Positions 24,370-32,623 of a stretch of DNA of 64,000 nucleotides are shown in pieces. The position numbers and the translations under genes were made by a program. The first letter of the stretch is position 1. Each line of letters begins with the position of its first letter. The stretch covers positions 1 through 64,000 of the forward strand of contig JACQYF010000061.1 of the NCBI GenBank assembly GCA_016208315.1, given 5' to 3'. The notes beneath the pieces were generated by a model. That model searched no databases. It saw only the letters and a program-made list of their open reading frames with translations, and was not told the DNA's origin. The DNA comes from Chloroflexota bacterium. GTDB lineage: Bacteria > Chloroflexota > Anaerolineae > UBA4142.

Positions 24370-25276
24370 TTTGCTGGAATTCTCGGAGAGGCCGCGGTCG
24401 GAAGAAGTGTACATGATTGCCGGTTGGCGGCAGTGGGCGGACGCGGGCGATACGTCGTCCGGCTTGCCCGAGTATCTCGTGGAGCAGATGCACGCGCGCA
24501 AGATCGGCGAGGTCAAATCGGACCCGTTCTATCTCTTCCAGCTTCCGGGCACGCACGGCTTTTTGCGACCCGAGATCAAACTGGTAGACGGCCATCGCCA
24601 AGAGTTGACCGCTCACCAAAATCAAATCTACTTTTCCGGCAACGAACGCAAGGGGCTGTTGATTTTCGTCGGCGACGAGCCGCACATGAACATGACGCGT
24701 TATGCCGAGGCGTTTTTCAACATCGTCAAGGAATTTGACGTCCGCCGCGTCGCCGTCGTCGGGGGCGTGTACGGACCGGTGCCCTACGACAAGGATCGCG
24801 ACATTACGTGCACGTACAGTCTGCCGCGGCTGAAAGAAGAACTCGCCGAGTATGCGGTCAAGTTCTCAAACTACGAGGGGCCGGTCAGCATCGGCTCGTA
24901 TCTGGCCGATGCGGCGGAGAAACGGAACGTGGAATACTTGTCCTTTTACGCGTTCGTGCCCATGTATGATTTCAGCGACCTTTCGCCGCAATTGCAGACG
25001 ATGACGGTCGAACAGGATGCGAAGGCGTGGTACGACATCATGCGCCGCTTTAACCACATGTTCAAACTCGGCCTCGACCTCTCCGACCTCGAACGCTCCA
25101 GCCACAAATTGATCGAGTCGGTCGCTCAGCAAATCCACCAGGTGGAAAAACAAGCGCCGCAAGCCGAGATACGCGAATACCTAGCGAAGGTCAACGAAGG
25201 GTTCACAGAATCCAGTTTTATGCCGCTGGATGAGGCGTGGAAAAGAGGATTGGAGGACGTGCTGGGGGATATATGA
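24362..25276 (+). CDS. PAC2 family protein
   Basis: PAC2 (proteasome assembly chaperone-like, COG2047/1938) protein of 304 residues. Core motifs: MIAGWRQWADAGDTSSGLPEYLV at the start and VAVVGGVYGPVPYDKDRDITCTYS in the middle, where the family has its beta-sheet turn. Role in bacteria is not established; proteasome or proteostasis links are inferred from other lineages. The ATG overlaps the preceding phosphatase stop (ATGGATGA), so the two are translationally coupled. It converges with the minus-strand YdcF-like gene 3 bp away. Confidence 0.88.
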   Translation: MDDLLEFSERPRSEEVYMIAGWRQWADAGDTSSGLPEYLVEQMHARKIGEVKSDPFYLFQLPGTHGFLRPEIKLVDGHRQELTAHQNQIYFSGNERKGLLIFVGDEPHMNMTRYAEAFFNIVKEFDVRRVAVVGGVYGPVPYDKDRDITCTYSLPRLKEELAEYAVKFSNYEGPVSIGSYLADAAEKRNVEYLSFYAFVPMYDFSDLSPQLQTMTVEQDAKAWYDIMRRFNHMFKLGLDLSDLERSSHKLIESVAQQIHQVEKQAPQAEIREYLAKVNEGFTESSFMPLDEAWKRGLEDVLGDI

Positions 25277-25279
25277 GAC

Positions 25280-25825
25280 CTACACCCACCCTACCATCTT
25301 GCTGTACAGCATCGCGATCAATTCATAGCCAAAGATTGTGAGACGCGAGTGGGTTTGAAAGCGTTTGGTTCCGTACGCGGGTTCGCCTTTCGAGAAAACC
25401 GACAGCCAATAGAAATCGCGCCAGCCCTGCTTACGCGCGGTCGCGATGGCACGGCGCGTGTATAGATCGAGTGTCACGAGCGTTGGGGGCGCTAGGTTTT
25501 CCTGTTTGATGATCTGCATCGAATACAACAGGTTCGTCCACGTATCACGCGAGCGATCCTCTTCAATCAGGTTCTCACGCGGAACGCCCAGGCGCATGGC
25601 GTATTCAGCCATCACCTGGGCGTTCGTAATTCCCAGCCCCTGATTATCGCCGGTGGACATGATGATTTTCGCGCTTGGATATTTCTGCCACCACTGTACC
25701 GCCAATTCGATCTGCGCGCAGGTAGGCCGCGTCGGCAATGTCCGATTCTTCAGCGCATACGACGGAATGACGAAACAGCTAGGCGCAGAGGGCGGGTTGT
25801 CGGGAATCAGCCAAGAGGCGATCAC
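25280..25825 (-). CDS. YdcF-like (DUF218) family protein
   Basis: DUF218/YdcF/ElyC-type protein of 181 residues. Signature elements are SCFVIPSYALKN at the start, SAKIIMSTGDN, the EDRSRDTWTNLLYSM motif (about residue 93) and a C-terminal hydrophobic stretch. No N-terminal membrane helix is present, unlike many relatives. Start is the GTG at 25825, which overlaps the stop of the upstream gene (GTGA); a longer frame exists but lies wholly inside that gene. Members are linked to envelope biogenesis; the reaction is unknown. Confidence 0.82.
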   Translation of the reverse strand: MIASWLIPDNPPSAPSCFVIPSYALKNRTLPTRPTCAQIELAVQWWQKYPSAKIIMSTGDNQGLGITNAQVMAEYAMRLGVPRENLIEEDRSRDTWTNLLYSMQIIKQENLAPPTLVTLDLYTRRAIATARKQGWRDFYWLSVFSKGEPAYGTKRFQTHSRLTIFGYELIAMLYSKMVGWV

Positions 25826-27405
25826 TTTCGTAGTTCTTCGCGAAAGACGGACGCCAGCATATTGTCCACGGGCGCGTATTGATCGGTAAGTAGCACGGGG
25901 GGCGCTTCGGTCAGCAATCGCTTGGTATCCTCTTCCGTGGCGAGCGTGCGCGCCAGCAGCACATCGTCGTCGCCGCCGTCGAAATTGTTCAGCGCGGCCA
26001 CGTCCAGTTCCGTATCGGTCGCGATGATGACAAAGGTCGTGCGGAGCGTTTGCCGCCAACCATCGCCGCCGGGTGAAAAGTAGACGTAGCGAAAGGTCTG
26101 CCGCAAGGTGTTGACGTAGGCGCGGATGAACTCGCCATAGGGCCCATCAATGATGTTGATAACGTACATTCCGCCGGGCGCGAGCCACGCGCGGACATCG
26201 TCGTTGAACTCTTTCGTCGTCAGATGATAGGGCACCGAAAAGTGGTTGAACGCATCGCCGAAAACCAAATCGTAACTCGTCGTCGGCTTTTGCGCGAAAT
26301 ACATGCGGGCGTCCTCGTTGAACGTCTTGAGCCGCGTATCAGCACGCAGCGCCAGCAAATCGAACGCGACCTGCGTCACGCCCGGATCAATCTCGATCAC
26401 GTCCATCTCGCTCGTCGGATAAATCGCCTCCATATAGCGCGGAAACGTATAGCCGCCGCCGCCGATCATCGCCGCGCGTAGGGGCGGGGCGACCCCGCCC
26501 CTACGCGCGGCTTGGTACTGCGCGGCCTCGGCGTACATCTTTTCATAGCCGTAAACGATGTGCGTGGGATCGTTCAAATCTACAAAACTGTGAACCAGGT
26601 GGTCGAGTACCAGCAGCCGCACCGACTCGCCCTCATTCGCGTCGGTGTTGATCTTGATGCAATAATAATTGGTCTCGCGGACGCACGGCGTACGCAGCCA
26701 GTTTCGATCGGCAGCCAAATAGGACAGCATGGCTAAGAGCACTATCGCAATCGGAATTGTCAGCCAACGCCCCGCCAAGATAAACGCCAGCCCCATCGTC
26801 AGCAGTAACAGCGCGACGCCCCAAACGATCGTGTGCGTCCCATACCACGCGATCAGGACAAAGCCCGTCAGAAACGTGCCGACGATGCTGCCGAGCGCGC
26901 CCGCCGCGTAAATCTTGCCCACCGTGCTGCCCGTCTTGGCGAGATCGCTCACCGTCAGCTTGACCACGACCGGCGAAATCATCCCCAGAATCGTGCAAGG
27001 CACGAAGAACAGCGCGGTCGTCATCGCGACCACTTCGGCCACGATGGGCCAGCCCTCGGGTGTGACGCGATTGATTTGATCCACCCAAAGAATGGCGACG
27101 GACGCGAGAGCCGCGAGCACGTAGATGCTGCCGAGAACACGCAGCGAAGCCCAACGGTCGGCGAGCCACCCGCCGAAATAATTGCCCAGACTGATTCCGG
27201 CGAGCACCACGCCGATCACGCTCGTCCAAGTGTACAACGACGATCCGACGTGCGGCGCGATGATGCGCCCCGCGACCAATTCTAGAACCATGATGCACGC
27301 ACTGGAAACGAAAACGATCAGATTCGGCTGCCACAGCCAAGCGCGCTGTCGTGGGACGGTCAAAACAGCGGTTTTCGGAATCGAAGGACTCAATTCGTCA
27401 GACAT
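25822..27405 (-). CDS. Fused membrane domain / spermidine synthase-like methyltransferase-fold protein
   Basis: Protein of 527 residues. The first 230 residues form about seven membrane helices (FVSSACIMVLELVAGRIIAPHVG at the start is the family hallmark). The rest is a spermidine-synthase-like Rossmann domain with the glycine loop MIGGGGYTFPRYM (about 313), acidic MDVIEIDPGVTQVA and DLVFGDAFNHFSVP. Such fusions may make polyamines or other aminopropyl compounds, but activity is rarely shown. Residues about 299-311 (RRGGVAPPL region) are encoded by a perfect 39-bp palindrome inserted in frame. CAGGAG precedes the ATG. Confidence 0.88.
   Translation of the reverse strand: MSDELSPSIPKTAVLTVPRQRAWLWQPNLIVFVSSACIMVLELVAGRIIAPHVGSSLYTWTSVIGVVLAGISLGNYFGGWLADRWASLRVLGSIYVLAALASVAILWVDQINRVTPEGWPIVAEVVAMTTALFFVPCTILGMISPVVVKLTVSDLAKTGSTVGKIYAAGALGSIVGTFLTGFVLIAWYGTHTIVWGVALLLLTMGLAFILAGRWLTIPIAIVLLAMLSYLAADRNWLRTPCVRETNYYCIKINTDANEGESVRLLVLDHLVHSFVDLNDPTHIVYGYEKMYAEAAQYQAARRGGVAPPLRAAMIGGGGYTFPRYMEAIYPTSEMDVIEIDPGVTQVAFDLLALRADTRLKTFNEDARMYFAQKPTTSYDLVFGDAFNHFSVPYHLTTKEFNDDVRAWLAPGGMYVINIIDGPYGEFIRAYVNTLRQTFRYVYFSPGGDGWRQTLRTTFVIIATDTELDVAALNNFDGGDDDVLLARTLATEEDTKRLLTEAPPVLLTDQYAPVDNMLASVFREELRK
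26472..26510. repeat. 39-bp perfect palindrome inside a coding gene
   Basis: Arms of 18 bp (26472-26489 and 26493-26510) with a CGA loop are fully complementary. The inner 27 bp is the same GTAGGGGCGGGG element found at 11472-11498 except for the loop. The 39-bp length preserves the host frame. Confidence 0.92.
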
Positions 27406-27423
27406 GCGCTACTCCTGAGACAA

Positions 27424-27687
27424 TTATTCAGTCTTGAACTCGAACTTGGCGCGGTTCTCGACCACTTCGTGCGCGCCCCACAGCGTCGTAAAACCCGCGA
27501 TGCCCGCCACTGCCGAGAGAGCCACATCAGACAAGAATAGCGAGGCGACGACGAGCGCGGCGCCGATTATCGCCACGGGAATCCAACTCAGCACGCCAAA
27601 ATGGCGCAATAGCCACTTGACCCAGGCGTGTCCAAAGCCGATCAGGAATAACGTCACGAGGCCGATGATCGCTCCAGTCAGTTGCAT
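27424..27687 (-). CDS. DUF4491-like small membrane protein
   Basis: Protein of 87 residues with three predicted membrane helices (about 4-22, 28-50 and 55-72) and a charged tail (ENRAKFEFKTE). The pattern TGAIIGLVTLFLIGFGHAWVKWLLRHFG and LWGAHEVVENRAK fits the DUF4491 family of unknown function. GGAG lies 6 nt before the ATG at 27687; a longer frame crosses the promoter region and is rejected. It is the first gene of a minus-strand operon with the spermidine-synthase-like and YdcF-like genes. Confidence 0.82.
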   Translation of the reverse strand: MQLTGAIIGLVTLFLIGFGHAWVKWLLRHFGVLSWIPVAIIGAALVVASLFLSDVALSAVAGIAGFTTLWGAHEVVENRAKFEFKTE

Positions 27688-27717
27688 GTGGTCTCCTTGC
27701 GAGCATTGTAGCTGCGG

Positions 27718-27723
27718 ATTATA
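27718..27723 (-). promoter_or_regulatory. Possible -10 box of minus-strand operon
   Basis: TATAAT on the minus strand (27723-27718), 31 nt before the ATG. No good -35 box is visible because the upstream bases belong to the 68-bp inverted repeat. Confidence 0.4.
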
Positions 27724-27790
27724 ACACAACAGCGAATTGAGGAAAAACGAATCGTCGTCTATTCGTATTTCCTCAATTCGCTGTTGTGTT
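27723..27790. repeat. 68-bp inverted repeat between divergent promoters
   Basis: Arms of 23 bp (27723-27745 and 27768-27790) are perfectly complementary, and the pairing continues inwards (ACGAAT/ATTCGT) after one mismatch. The repeat fills the space from the minus-strand -10 box to 3 bp before the plus-strand -35 box. Confidence 0.9.
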
Positions 27791-27793
27791 CTT

Positions 27794-27822
27794 TTGACGT
27801 TCTCTCCCAATCCAGGTAGAAT
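27794..27822 (+). promoter_or_regulatory. Sigma70-type promoter, leaderless arrangement, dmsA
   Basis: TTGACG (27794-27799), 17-nt spacer, TAGAAT (27817-27822). The -10 box ends 7 nt before the ATG at 27830, so the start site would coincide with the start codon; no ribosome site is present. Confidence 0.75.
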
Positions 27823-27829
27823 AGCCCCA

Positions 27830-30106
27830 ATGAAACTGTTTCCGCGTAAGCTCGTAGAAAAGGCGAGTGCCCCCGAACGCCTCGTCCGCGTGGGTTGCCC
27901 CGCGCATAACTGCGGCGGGCGCTGCCTGCTCATCGCGCACGTGCAGGACGGCGTGATCACACGCCTCGACACGGACGACCGCCCCGACACGCTGGCCGCG
28001 CCGCAATTGCGCGCCTGCGTACGCGGGCGCGCGTATCTGCGCCGCCAGTATCACCCCGACCGATTGCTGTATCCGATGAAGCGCGTCGGCGCGCGCGGCG
28101 AAGGCAAGTTCGAACGCATCTCCTGGGACGAGGCGCTCGACACGGTCGCGCAGCAAATGCGCCGCGTCAAAGCGACCTACGGCAACAGCGCGCTCTTCGT
28201 TCCGTACGGCACCGGCAGTCACAATCAACTCAACGGCTCGCAGACCGCGCGCCGCCTCATGAACTTGTTCGGCGGCTGTCTCGGCTTTTACAACTCGTAC
28301 AGTTGGGGCGCGATCAACATCGCGACGCCTTACGTTTACGGCACGCTGCAAACGGGGAACCAGCGCCAGGACTGGCTCAACTCGAAATACATTTTGATGT
28401 GGGGCTGGAACCCCGCCGAAATGCGCGACGGCACGAACAGCGATTACTTTATCAAGCTGGCGCGCGAAAACGGAGCGCGCGTGGTCTGCATTGATCCGCG
28501 CCACTCGCTCAGCGCGGCCAGTCTCGCCGACGAATGGGTTCCGATTCGCCCCGGCACCGACGTCGCGATGATGAGCGCGATGGCGTATGTGATGATCACC
28601 GAAGAGCTGTATGACGAGGAATTCGTCCGCACGCACTGCGTCGGTTTCGATTCAAGCCAAATGCCATCCGAAGGCGGCGAGAGCTACGCGGACTATGTGC
28701 TCGGCATGCGCGACGGAACTCCCAAGACACCCGAGTGGGCCGAAGCGATCACCGCCGTGCCGCGCGAAACGATCACGCGCATCGCGCGCGAGTACGCGAC
28801 ATGTAAGCCCGGCGTGCTGTATCAGGGATATGGGATGCAGCGGCGCGCGTACGGCGAGCAGGTGGTGCGCGCGGGCTGCGTGCTCGCGGCGATCACCGGC
28901 AACGTCGGCGTTCCGGGCGGCTGGGCGAGCGGGATGGCATTGCAAGCGCCGGACGGCGGCGCGCTCTGGAACGTTTTTCCGCTCGGCGATAATCCGGTCA
29001 AAGCGACGATTCCCGTTTTCCTGTGGACGGAAGCGGTGCTCCGCGGCAAAGAGATGACGCGCGCGGACGGCATTGTCGGCGCGGAGAAACTGGATAACAA
29101 CATCAAGCTGATTTACGCGGTCGCGACCAATACGCTCATCAACCAGCATGCCAACGTCAATCGCTCGGCGCGGATCTTGCGCGATGAAAACCTGGTCGAG
29201 TTCATCGTCGTGCAGGATAACTTTCTCACGCCGACCGCGCGTTTTGCCGACATCGTTCTACCCACGTGTACGCAATTCGAAATGTGGGGCGTCGAGGACT
29301 GTTGGAAATACGGCGACGAAGTCCTCTTGCAGCCCAAGCTGGTCGAGCCGCCGGGCGAGTGCAAAAGCGATTATCGCATCTGCGCCGAGATCGCGGCGCG
29401 GCTTGGGATTGGCGATGCGTACACCGAGGGCCGCGACGAGCGCGCCTGGGTCGAATGGATGCTTGCGCGCTATCGCGCGACGCGTTTCCCCAATCTGCCT
29501 TCGCTCGACGAGTTCGAATCATCGAACATCGGCGTGTACGCGAACCCGGTGACCCAACCCGCCATCGCTTTCGCGGCCTTTCGCGCGAACCCCGACGCGC
29601 ATCGTCTGAATACTCCGTCCGGCAAAATCGAAATATTCTCTCAGCGACTGCACTCGATGGACAATGCGGAAATTCCCGCGGTGCCCAAATACATTCCGGA
29701 ATGGGAGAGTCCGTTCGGGCCGGAAGCGCAGCAATACCCGCTCCAAGCCGTCGGCCACCACACGCTCCATCGCGTCCATTCGTCCCACGACAACAACGAT
29801 TGGCTCGAAGAGGCATTCCCGCAGCGCGTGTTCATCAATCCGATTGAAGCGCAGGCGCGCGGCATCGCCGACGGCGATTCGGTCAAGGTGTATAACGCGC
29901 GCGGCGCGATCGTGCTCCCGTGCCGCGTCACAAATCGGGTCATGCCGGGCGTGGTAGATATTCCAGAGGGCGCGTGGTGGACGCCGGACGAGAATGGGAT
30001 TGACCGCCGCGGCAATATCAACGTGCTCACGTCGGAACGCTGGACGCCGCTCGCGTTCGCCACCGCGCAGCACACGGCGATGGTTCAAGTGGAGCGGTCG
30101 CAATGA
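27830..30106 (+). CDS. dmsA: DMSO reductase family molybdopterin oxidoreductase, catalytic subunit
   Basis: Molybdopterin enzyme of 758 residues, closest in motif content to DmsA. The N-terminal [4Fe-4S] ligands are in GCPAHNCGGRC and RACVRGRAYLRRQ; the stretches YPMKRVGARGEGKFERISWDEA and YNSYSWGAIN are DmsA-like, the latter being where the Mo ligand Ser is expected. Likely reduces DMSO or another S/N-oxide using quinol. No Tat signal is visible: the protein starts MKLFPRKLVEKA directly before the cluster, and the leaderless promoter argues against an upstream start, so it may be cytoplasmic. The fused electron-transfer gene follows after one unknown gene. Confidence 0.88.
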   Translation: MKLFPRKLVEKASAPERLVRVGCPAHNCGGRCLLIAHVQDGVITRLDTDDRPDTLAAPQLRACVRGRAYLRRQYHPDRLLYPMKRVGARGEGKFERISWDEALDTVAQQMRRVKATYGNSALFVPYGTGSHNQLNGSQTARRLMNLFGGCLGFYNSYSWGAINIATPYVYGTLQTGNQRQDWLNSKYILMWGWNPAEMRDGTNSDYFIKLARENGARVVCIDPRHSLSAASLADEWVPIRPGTDVAMMSAMAYVMITEELYDEEFVRTHCVGFDSSQMPSEGGESYADYVLGMRDGTPKTPEWAEAITAVPRETITRIAREYATCKPGVLYQGYGMQRRAYGEQVVRAGCVLAAITGNVGVPGGWASGMALQAPDGGALWNVFPLGDNPVKATIPVFLWTEAVLRGKEMTRADGIVGAEKLDNNIKLIYAVATNTLINQHANVNRSARILRDENLVEFIVVQDNFLTPTARFADIVLPTCTQFEMWGVEDCWKYGDEVLLQPKLVEPPGECKSDYRICAEIAARLGIGDAYTEGRDERAWVEWMLARYRATRFPNLPSLDEFESSNIGVYANPVTQPAIAFAAFRANPDAHRLNTPSGKIEIFSQRLHSMDNAEIPAVPKYIPEWESPFGPEAQQYPLQAVGHHTLHRVHSSHDNNDWLEEAFPQRVFINPIEAQARGIADGDSVKVYNARGAIVLPCRVTNRVMPGVVDIPEGAWWTPDENGIDRRGNINVLTSERWTPLAFATAQHTAMVQVERSQ

Positions 30107-31158
30107 CCGAGCTTGGGCCGCGTGCCCTGCCGGTCGCGATCCTGCTCTTGATCGTCTTGGTCGTGGTGTTTGGTTGGCTCGCCGCGAGTGTGGCAACTGA
30201 TTGGATCAAGATTGCCGCGGCAACACACACTCCAACAATTACCATTACTCCGTCGCCGACGCCAACATTTTCGCCAACCTTTACCCCGACTCTCACTCCG
30301 ACGCTCTCGCCAACGCCGACGACGACTCCAACCGCGACTTCGACGCCGACTCTTATCCCAACCTACACGCCCTATCCGACATTTACGCCGTTCCCGACGG
30401 CCACGCCAATCCCGTGCAACCCCGCGCGGCGCGATCCCGCGACGATACGCGCCAACTTGGCCGATTCGCCCGACCAAGCGCGCGGGATTGTGGAAAATGT
30501 CATCAGGCGCTGGACTCGAGTCGAAACCCTGCCGCGCGTTGGCTCGCCGTCAGTGCGATTCTATCTGACGTATCTCAGCCCGCAGGTAATCGAGGCAATC
30601 GCGCTGGATAGGTCGGTGCGAGAGCGAGTGCCAGCGGAGAAACGCCCTGAGCTTTTAATCGAGTACGACCGGCAACTTTATGCTCGAAACGCGTTCCCAT
30701 TCATACTCACTCTGCGCGGCCCGAGCGACCGGTCGCTCCTGGTGAAATTCTCACCGCTGAACGAAAGCATGACCATCGTGAACCAGAATCGCCAAGCCAT
30801 CGCCGCGACGAGCCAATATGCGCCGCTGTTTACCACGCCGCTCGATTTCGAGCGCGGCGGCGGGGTCGGTTACGTGCTCTTTCCGCGCGCCATTGGAACG
30901 GGTTGCAACCCGACCATCAACCTCGCCATTGACCGTTCCTTCGACGTTCGCCTGTGGGGTCTGACGCTCTATGGCTTTCTCTCGCTGCCTTTTACGTCTA
31001 ACGATCAAGTGACCTGGTCGTTTGAACTTCTGCCGGATACATCGCTTGAGCAAACCTTGAAAATTCCACCGCCGAGACAAGTGCCGGAGATAGATTCGAA
31101 CACACTGGCCGAGATTTCGGGCTTGGCCTTTAACCTTTTCGAAAGTGTGCTACGGTAG
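30103..31158 (+). CDS. Membrane-anchored protein with Thr-Pro linker, unknown function
   Basis: Protein of 351 residues: one N-terminal membrane helix (about residues 8-30), a 70-residue Thr/Pro/Ser linker (TPTPTFSPTFTPTLTPT type) and an extracellular domain of about 240 residues with no recognised family. That domain starts after PIPCNPARRD and contains helices (DSPDQARGIVENVIRRWTRVE) and a beta-rich second half. The ATG overlaps the dmsA stop (ATGA), so it is translated with dmsA, which is unusual for a DMSO reductase operon. It might be a surface substrate-binding or stabilising partner, but this is a guess from position only. Confidence 0.7.
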   Translation: MTELGPRALPVAILLLIVLVVVFGWLAASVATDWIKIAAATHTPTITITPSPTPTFSPTFTPTLTPTLSPTPTTTPTATSTPTLIPTYTPYPTFTPFPTATPIPCNPARRDPATIRANLADSPDQARGIVENVIRRWTRVETLPRVGSPSVRFYLTYLSPQVIEAIALDRSVRERVPAEKRPELLIEYDRQLYARNAFPFILTLRGPSDRSLLVKFSPLNESMTIVNQNRQAIAATSQYAPLFTTPLDFERGGGVGYVLFPRAIGTGCNPTINLAIDRSFDVRLWGLTLYGFLSLPFTSNDQVTWSFELLPDTSLEQTLKIPPPRQVPEIDSNTLAEISGLAFNLFESVLR

Positions 31159-31164
31159 ATAATC

Positions 31165-31228
31165 AGCCACAGAAACACACCGAAACACACAGAAAGGAAA
31201 AACTGTGTTTCCGTGTGATTCCGTGGCT
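31165..31228. repeat. Inverted repeat with tandem GAAACACAC units
   Basis: Left arm AGCCACAGAAACACACC (31165-31181) with repeats of a 10-bp unit, right arm ending at 31228, imperfectly complementary. It separates the unknown gene from dmsBC and reaches to 10 bp before its ATG, so it would fold in the mRNA over the start region. Confidence 0.75.
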
Positions 31229-31237
31229 AAACAGCTT

Positions 31238-32458
31238 ATGACGCAAAACGCCTTTTATTTAGATTCGTCTGCTTGCTCCGGCTGCAAAGCGTGCCAGGCG
31301 GCGTGCAAAGACAAACACAATCTGCCGGTCGGCATCTTGTGGCGACGCGTGTACGAGGTGACCGGCGGCGGTTGGACGCGCCGCGGGCCCGCGTGGGTCT
31401 CGGATGTCTTTGCTTACAACCTCTCGCTCGCCTGCAACCACTGCGCGCGGCCGATTTGCGTCGAGGTCTGCCCGTCGCAGGCGATGTACCGGCGCGGCGA
31501 TGGAATCGTGTTGCTCGAGTCCGACAAATGTTTGGGCTGCCAGTATTGCAGTTGGGCGTGTCCCTACGGCGCGCCGCAGTACGATGCTGGCGCGGGCCGC
31601 ATGACCAAGTGTACGCTGTGCGCGGACAATATTGACGTGGGCAAGCCGCCCGCGTGCGTCGCGGCGTGTCCGCTGCGTGTGCTGGATGTTGGCGACCTGC
31701 GTGACCTTCAAGCTAGGCATGGCGATGGCCGCGTCATCTTCCCCCTGCCCGACACGCACTTGACCGAGCCGGCGCTCGTCATCAAACCACACAGCCAAGC
31801 CGAACGCGCCGCGCGCGAGCCGGCCCGCGTTGGCAACGCCGAGGAAGTGAGCCAGCGTGAGGCAACGCAAGAGCACGCGCTCGTTTGGTTCACACTGCTC
31901 GCGCAGACCGCAGTCGGAGCATTTTGTACATCCCTCGTCTTGAACATTTGGGCGAACATGGCGCCTGTCATCGCATTGACAATGTTACTCGCGATGATCG
32001 CGTCGCTCTTTCACCTCGGCACGCCGGCGAATGCTTGGCGCGCCTTTGCCAATCTTCGCTCGTCGTGGTTGAGCCGCGAGATTCTATTCACCGTTTTGTT
32101 CACGGGCGCGGTTGTCATCCTCACGGCGTTACAGTCGCTTGACGTGGGAACAGACGAAAACCGCCAAGCGCTTGCGTGGGCAGCGACGTTGATCGGCTTA
32201 GCGCTGGTTTACAGCATGTCGCGTGTCTATCGCCTGCGAACCGTACCGGCATGGAATCGTTGGACGACCCCCGCCTCATTCTTTCTGACGGCGTTCGTCC
32301 TGGGCGGCTTGGCAGTCAGCGCAACGACTGCGCTGGCAACAGGTCAAGTAGTGCTGAGCATTGTCTTCGCAGGCGCGTTTGCAGTTGCGCTCGCGGTTGC
32401 AGTCCGCGTGCGGAGTCGGTTCTACGCGGTCGGACGATGCAATCGTCCGCCTCAATAG
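31238..32458 (+). CDS. Fused DmsB-DmsC: four-cluster ferredoxin plus membrane anchor
   Basis: Protein of 406 residues. Residues 1-195 are a DmsB-type subunit with sixteen Cys in four groups (CSGCKACQAAC, CNHCARPICVEVC, CLGCQYCSWAC, CTLC...CVAAC), binding four [4Fe-4S] clusters. Residues about 215-400 are a DmsC-type anchor with about six membrane helices; a full DmsC has eight. The C-terminus (GRCNRPPQ) is encoded by a palindromic repeat, so the anchor appears cut short by repeat insertion. Role: quinol oxidation and electron transfer to the DmsA-like subunit. ATG 31238 chosen because translation before it lies in the inverted repeat. Confidence 0.88.
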   Translation: MTQNAFYLDSSACSGCKACQAACKDKHNLPVGILWRRVYEVTGGGWTRRGPAWVSDVFAYNLSLACNHCARPICVEVCPSQAMYRRGDGIVLLESDKCLGCQYCSWACPYGAPQYDAGAGRMTKCTLCADNIDVGKPPACVAACPLRVLDVGDLRDLQARHGDGRVIFPLPDTHLTEPALVIKPHSQAERAAREPARVGNAEEVSQREATQEHALVWFTLLAQTAVGAFCTSLVLNIWANMAPVIALTMLLAMIASLFHLGTPANAWRAFANLRSSWLSREILFTVLFTGAVVILTALQSLDVGTDENRQALAWAATLIGLALVYSMSRVYRLRTVPAWNRWTTPASFFLTAFVLGGLAVSATTALATGQVVLSIVFAGAFAVALAVAVRVRSRFYAVGRCNRPPQ

Positions 32459-32541
32459 GTGAATACCCGATGAATCGGGTTGCGTCTGAATCCGATTCCA
32501 TCGGATTTCCACCTGATTTAGCCGTCGGGTTTCCAACCGAC
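32431..32541. repeat. Chain of four small palindromes
   Basis: Four hairpins in a row: CGGACGAT/ATCGTCCG (32431-32449), ACCCGAT/ATCGGGT (32465-32480), AATCCGAT/ATCGGATT (32489-32507), GTCGG/CCGAC (32524-32541). The first forms the end of dmsBC, with its TAG stop just after. The arms share a CCGAT core. No gene lies in 32459-32623. Confidence 0.85.
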
Positions 32542-32623
32542 TTCCCCCGGCCTTGAATTTTTTCCCCATTGGATGCCCAATTAGCCCAATCGTCAATCCT
32601 CATTGCAATCAGTTGGAGGCCGA

